Positions 60,775 through 64,000 of a DNA stretch of 64,000 nt are shown one piece after another. Position 1 is the stretch's first letter, and each line of letters begins with the position of its first letter. The position numbers and the translations under genes were made by a program. The notes under the pieces are model-generated. The model was given only the letters and a program-made list of their open reading frames with translations. It had not been told where the DNA came from and did not search any database. This stretch comes from Mucilaginibacter ginkgonis. GTDB lineage: Bacteria; Bacteroidota; Bacteroidia; Sphingobacteriales; Sphingobacteriaceae. The stretch is taken from assembly GCF_009754905.2 (NCBI RefSeq), contig NZ_CP066775.1, positions 1,550,001-1,614,000 on the forward strand, written 5' to 3'.

Positions 60775-61527
60775 ATGGCAAATGCAAAGTTTCATTCTGG
60801 GATAAGCGGGTTGGCATTGCCTGTACGTAACAAAACCCAATACCCCGATGCATATAAAGACAAAAGCCGGTTAACCTATTACAGTTCGTTGTTTAGCAGC
60901 ATAGAGATCAACAGCTCATTTTATAAACTGCCATTATCTAAAACGATTGCCAAATGGGCTGCAGAAGTTGAAGGCGCGTTTAATTTCACCTTTAAACTTT
61001 GGCAAAACATCACCCACAATAAAAACCTGGTTTTTGATCCTGCGGACATTCAACGTTTTATGGCCGCGATCGATAACGTGGACGAAAAGAAAGGGTGCCT
61101 CCTTATCCAGTTTCCCGGCAGTATCAAATCAGAAAATATTTACCAACTGGATTACTTGTTGAGCGAGGTCGCTAATCACAACACCGGCTGGAAAGTTGCC
61201 GTAGAGTTTCGCGACAGCAGCTGGTATAACGACGACAGCTATGGGGTTTTGGAAAAATACAAGGCGGCAATGGTGATACATGACATGGGAAAATGCCCCG
61301 CGCCTGTTGAAAATAAATCGAATGCAGATTTTATCTATCTGCGTTTTCATGGCCCGGGCGGCCGTTACAGCGGCAGCTATGAAGACGACTTTTTATACGA
61401 CTATGCAAACCTCATAGTCGAGTGGCTCGATGATGACAAAGCCGTTTACTGCTACTTTAACAATACCATGGGCGATGCGGTAAAAAACCTGATGACCCTT
61501 AACAGCATGGTAAAAGACCTGCGTTAA
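60775..61527 (+). CDS. DUF72 domain-containing protein
   Basis: From ATG at 60775 (ANAKFHSGISGLALP) the product is 250 residues of the DUF72 barrel: FSSIEINSSFYKLP, FNFTFKLWQNITH, GCLLIQFPGSIK, WKVAVEFRDSSWYND and ADFIYLRFHGPGGRYSGSY, with YCYFNNTMGDAVKNL near the end. DUF72 proteins resemble TIM-barrel nucleases or isomerases and have no settled role. The longer ORF from 60706 reaches into the divergent gene and is less likely. Confidence 0.9.
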   Translation: MANAKFHSGISGLALPVRNKTQYPDAYKDKSRLTYYSSLFSSIEINSSFYKLPLSKTIAKWAAEVEGAFNFTFKLWQNITHNKNLVFDPADIQRFMAAIDNVDEKKGCLLIQFPGSIKSENIYQLDYLLSEVANHNTGWKVAVEFRDSSWYNDDSYGVLEKYKAAMVIHDMGKCPAPVENKSNADFIYLRFHGPGGRYSGSYEDDFLYDYANLIVEWLDDDKAVYCYFNNTMGDAVKNLMTLNSMVKDLR

Positions 61528-61678
61528 TCAGCTATTACCACAAAGCGGCTGTTAAAAGTTTCTTGCAAATTGTTTACTTAAAGTAAGCGAGATACAGATA
61601 TGTCTCTGCGGCGTCAATTCTGAATTAATTATGAATAGCGCGCGTAACATTTTAGCAATTTTGTACTCATTGATAAGA

Positions 61679-61723
61679 AAAGCAGGTCTCGCCCTGCTTT
61701 CTTCTGTTTTAAAATTAAAACAG
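61679..61723 (+). terminator. Terminator hairpins after the DUF72 gene
   Basis: AAAGCAGG/CCTGCTTT with a 6-nt loop is followed by a second perfect repeat CTGTTTTA/TAAAACAG (61704-61723). They lie in the 254-bp gap before the BamA-like gene. Confidence 0.6.
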
Positions 61724-61781
61724 GCCCGAACATTGACTTATTGATAAAGCCATACGGACCTGATGTTACGTATATCTGTAA

Positions 61782-63104
61782 GTGAAGAAATTTTACCCCA
61801 ACGTACTTGCATTCTTAACGGCAATTTCCCTTGTTGCCGCTTTACCTGATGTTTCGTTTGCGCAAACGGTGCCGCAAGATTCGCTCAAAACCGATTCGTT
61901 CGCTATAAAAAAATCACGCAGGTTTGTGCCGGCTCAAGACTTAAGCAAACAGTATGACATCGGCGATCTTGAGCGCAATATTTTGCACCCCGGCCGCAAG
62001 GCCGATCCTAATAAGATCAACTCGGGCGTATCTGTGGTACCAAATATCAGCGCCAACCCTACCATAGGTTTCCAGATAGGTATTAAAGCAGTAGCTACAA
62101 AAAGATTAGGCGATGATTCTAAAACGCTGCTTTCTGTAGCGGCTACTTCTGCTTCTATCACCACAAAAAATGTCATTTATTTTTACATTAACCATAACAT
62201 TTTTACCCCCGGTAACAAGCTTAACCTGCAGGGTAATATCGTTGTGGCTAAAACGGTTTCGCCCGATTATGGCCTTGGTATAGGTCGCGCGTTTCAGGGA
62301 GGCAGTAGTGCAGATAAAACACTGTTAGACCCCGACCGTAAGGTTTACGGCCTAAATTCAACCTACTTTAATTTTCGCGAGAAGATATATAAGAACGTAA
62401 CCAAAAACTTATTTGTGGGCGCGGGTGTGTCTTTCGATGTGAGGAAGAACATTACAGGCAAAGACACTTCTACCAACACGCCGATGGGTGTCTACAATAT
62501 CCGGCATGGCTTTCCGCAGGATCATTACAGCGCTGCCGGCTTCCTGTTCAACGTGGAATACACCACCCGCGACAACCCCAACCGTGCTTATAAAGGTATT
62601 TTTGCCGACGCAGGTGTCCGTATCAACCAAACATGGATAGGCAGTACCAAAAACTCGGTGCAATTGACAACCGACTTTAGGAAATACTTTAGCCTGTCCG
62701 ATTCGCACCCCGAAGAAGTTTTGGCATTCTGGAACTGGGGCTCATACCTGCTTCGCGGCGATGTACCTTACCTGGAATTACCCGGCACAGCCCGCGATGG
62801 CGCGTTCCGCAGCGGCCGGGGTTACACCAACCAATATTTTAAAGGCACCCAATTTAACGATACCGAACTGGAATATCGCTTCCCCATCACCAAAAACAAA
62901 TTCCTAAGCGGCGTAACCTTTGTAAACATGCAAACCGCAAATGATGAGCAAGGCACCAAACTTTTCCAGGTATTTCAGCCCGGCTATGGCGCGGGACTGC
63001 GTGTGTTGTTTAACAAAGCCACCCGCACCAACCTGGCCCTCGACTATGCCTTTGGCCGCTTTGGCAGCAAAGGTTTCTTCCTAAACCTGAACGAGTCTTT
63101 TTAA
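61782..63104 (+). CDS. BamA/TamA-like outer-membrane surface antigen
   Basis: A 440-residue protein with a signal peptide (VLAFLTAISLVAALPDVSFA) and a C-terminal 16-stranded Omp85-type barrel ending in LNLNESF, a C-terminal aromatic as required for assembly. The barrel has SGRGYTNQYFKGTQFNDTEL in the position of the conserved (V/I)RG(F/Y) loop-6 motif. No POTRA domains precede it, unlike BamA, so it belongs with the shorter surface-antigen group. It uses a GTG start at 61782. Function unknown; it may export or insert a specific partner. Confidence 0.8.
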   Translation: MKKFYPNVLAFLTAISLVAALPDVSFAQTVPQDSLKTDSFAIKKSRRFVPAQDLSKQYDIGDLERNILHPGRKADPNKINSGVSVVPNISANPTIGFQIGIKAVATKRLGDDSKTLLSVAATSASITTKNVIYFYINHNIFTPGNKLNLQGNIVVAKTVSPDYGLGIGRAFQGGSSADKTLLDPDRKVYGLNSTYFNFREKIYKNVTKNLFVGAGVSFDVRKNITGKDTSTNTPMGVYNIRHGFPQDHYSAAGFLFNVEYTTRDNPNRAYKGIFADAGVRINQTWIGSTKNSVQLTTDFRKYFSLSDSHPEEVLAFWNWGSYLLRGDVPYLELPGTARDGAFRSGRGYTNQYFKGTQFNDTELEYRFPITKNKFLSGVTFVNMQTANDEQGTKLFQVFQPGYGAGLRVLFNKATRTNLALDYAFGRFGSKGFFLNLNESF

Positions 63105-63140
63105 AGGACTTTCTCAAAAAAGATTCGGTTAATACGGTTT

Positions 63141-63177
63141 TATAACGCTCTTGTTATAGTGAAATTCTCGTATTTTC
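63141..63177 (+). promoter_or_regulatory. Toxin-antitoxin promoter with inverted-repeat operator
   Basis: TATAAC and GTTATA (63141-63146 and 63153-63158) form a perfect inverted repeat that overlaps a TTG -33 candidate; TATTTTCG at 63170-63177 is a near-match -7 box ending 4 bp before the ATG. This suits autorepression by the antitoxin. Confidence 0.45.
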
Positions 63178-63181
63178 GAAC

Positions 63182-63379
63182 ATGCAAACGCTGGAGATAC
63201 AAGTACCCGACAATAAGTCGCGATTAGTGAAAGGATTTCTGAAGGAATTGGGCGTAGTAATTAAGGTGAAAAAAACTCACAAAGAGCCTAATATTGACAC
63301 CGTTGAGGCGATGAACGAATTAAAAGCGGGTAAAGGCAAACATTTTAAAAACGTTGACGAGCTTTTTAAAGGGCTATAA
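63182..63379 (+). CDS. Type II antitoxin (RelB/DUF2683-like)
   Basis: A 65-residue protein with an N-terminal strand (QTLEIQVPDNKSRLVKGFLKEL) that should form a ribbon or short DNA-binding dimer, and a charged C-terminal tail (VEAMNELKAGKGKHFKNVDEL) of the kind that wraps the toxin. It precedes the RelE/YafQ-type toxin gene by 5 bp, the usual antitoxin-first order. Confidence 0.85.
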   Translation: MQTLEIQVPDNKSRLVKGFLKELGVVIKVKKTHKEPNIDTVEAMNELKAGKGKHFKNVDELFKGL

Positions 63380-63384
63380 TTCGC

Positions 63385-63666
63385 ATGTTCGAAATTGTCA
63401 CGTCTACTAAGTTTCTTAAAGATTTAAAATTGCTGAAAAAGCGATCGCTTAAAGATCTGGACATTTTAAAAGACTTAATAAGTATCCTTGCAAAGAAGGG
63501 GCATAAAGGCCTCGATAAAAAGCACAAACCTCATAAGCTTAGCGGGAATTACAAAGGTTATTGGGAATGCCATGTGAAGCCGGATCTACTGTTGATTTGG
63601 GATGAAAATGAAAAAATCAATTTGCTTGAACTGGTTCGAACCGGTTCACATTCAGACTTATTTTGA
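63385..63666 (+). CDS. RelE/YafQ-family mRNA interferase toxin
   Basis: A 93-residue YafQ-like toxin: TSTKFLKDLKLLKKRSL, HKPHKLSGNYKGYWECHVKPD and LLELVRTGSHSDLF. The His of ECH, the Asp of KPD and the His and Phe of the tail match YafQ catalytic positions; the Trp after the Asp is Leu here. YafQ cleaves mRNA in the ribosomal A site. It lies directly after its antitoxin and before a strong terminator. Confidence 0.9.
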   Translation: MFEIVTSTKFLKDLKLLKKRSLKDLDILKDLISILAKKGHKGLDKKHKPHKLSGNYKGYWECHVKPDLLLIWDENEKINLLELVRTGSHSDLF

Positions 63667-63689
63667 GTAGAGATCTTGTTTTAGTAAAC

Positions 63690-63722
63690 AACAAAGCCTC
63701 TCAGTTTCCTGAGAGGCATTGT
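63690..63722. terminator. Bidirectional intrinsic terminator
   Basis: GCCTCTCAG and CTGAGAGGC pair perfectly around TTTC, with flanking CAA/TTG pairs, between the toxin gene and the convergent catalase gene. Confidence 0.8.
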
Positions 63723-63738
63723 TCATTAACACATTTAT

Positions 63739-64000
63739 TTACGCCGGGATCAGTCGAGGTTTTTCGCGTTCCCAAAAGCGGTGCAATTTAATGGCTGCAA
63801 TAAATTGATCTGCAAGCGCGGCATTGTCATCGCCGACGATCACGCCTTCATCGGTTTGTACTTTCTTGCTAAAGTAGGTAGCGTCTATAACCTGCATGGC
63901 ATCCGCATGCGCGGCAATTGATTTGCAATGTTTAAAGGCTTCGTTAAGGAAATGCACCGCATTAGCTTCGGCCTCCAAAGTCGCTACCGAGTTTGTTCCG
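63739..64000 (-). CDS. Large-subunit catalase (KatE-like), 3' end only
   Basis: The frame runs off the right edge, so only the last ~87 residues are visible. GTNSVATLEAEANAVHFLNE, AFKHCKSIAAHADAMQV, GVIVGDDNAALADQFIAAI and HRFWEREK match the C-terminal flavodoxin/DJ-1-like domain of HPII-type large catalases, including the typical VHFLNEAFKHCK region. The catalytic heme domain would lie beyond the window. An apparent start near 63978 is a TTG codon inside the gene. Confidence 0.8.
   Translation of the reverse strand, partial: GTNSVATLEAEANAVHFLNEAFKHCKSIAAHADAMQVIDATYFSKKVQTDEGVIVGDDNAALADQFIAAIKLHRFWEREKPRLIPA

Noticed and set aside
61782..63104. Assignment of the barrel protein as true BamA
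   Set aside because: POTRA domains are missing and the chain is about half the BamA length, so only BamA/TamA-like surface antigen is claimed.
1..64000. CRISPR array, rRNA operon, prophage or insertion sequence with transposase
   Set aside because: I looked for regular repeats with spacers, rRNA landmarks, phage structural genes and transposase motifs and saw none in the window.

Overview
The window is chromosomal DNA from a Bacteroidota bacterium, most likely a Sphingobacteriaceae member close to Mucilaginibacter or Pedobacter (inferred from gene content, not from a database search). The signs are a type IX secretion type-B sorting domain with a PorP/SprF partner, many short lipoproteins, DUF4369/TlpA and DUF4296 proteins, the Bacteroidota form of arginine decarboxylase, TAnnTTTG -7 promoter boxes, almost no Shine-Dalgarno sequences, and scattered palindromic elements ending in TGTCAT/ATGACA.

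Layout. 1-5020: the 3' end of a large secreted adhesin-like protein, a PorP/SprF protein and an OmpA/PD40 protein, then a convergent small OmpA protein. 5159-20333: an exopolysaccharide (EPS) locus. It holds a degenerate Wzc-like protein and a LuxR-type regulator, a divergent Wzx-like flippase and GT2 transferase, and a long minus-strand operon: receiver protein, receiver/sugar-transferase fusion, half-length TolC-like protein, Wzc-like copolymerase, an unlisted 44-residue membrane peptide, Wzy-like polymerase, two glycosyltransferases and a clan GH-A-like lipoprotein. 20725-24772: small hypotheticals, an N-terminally truncated short-chain dehydrogenase beside a tRNA-Ser 3'-end remnant, a DUF4142 lipoprotein and a flavin-dependent oxidoreductase. 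24835-32106: a YdcF-family protein divergent from a four-gene mutasome operon (unknown gene, imuA, imuB, dnaE2). 32108-35386: a Tat-exported molybdenum hydroxylase with an Fe-S subunit and a c-type cytochrome. 35697-45880: speA, a methyltransferase, an RluA-type synthase, a Lys/Ala-rich histone-H1-like protein, an OmpR-type regulator, a TlpA-like lipoprotein, gatB and alaS. 46055-56087: an esterase, an acyltransferase, tRNA-Lys, small membrane proteins, a frameshifted phosphoesterase, a glycosyltransferase, a pirin, an NTF2-like lipoprotein, mutS2 and a DUF4296 lipoprotein. 56127-64000: a YggS-GNAT-DUF3298-aspartate kinase operon, a royal-jelly-family protein, a DUF72 protein, a BamA-like barrel, a RelE/YafQ-type toxin-antitoxin pair and the 3' end of a large-subunit catalase.

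Most notable observations. (1) All three receiver domains of the EPS locus have Glu where the phosphorylated Asp should be, while the unrelated OmpR-type regulator in the same window keeps Asp. (2) The EPS locus has no visible Wza-type export protein and carries a half-length TolC-like protein instead; both Wzc-like proteins have degraded kinase motifs. (3) A perfect 19-bp palindrome fills the -33/-7 spacer of the mutasome promoter and looks like a damage-response operator. (4) A palindromic element has inserted in frame into the essential alaS gene. (5) Three small open frames, of 44, 49 and about 62 codons, lie in gaps and are easily missed.
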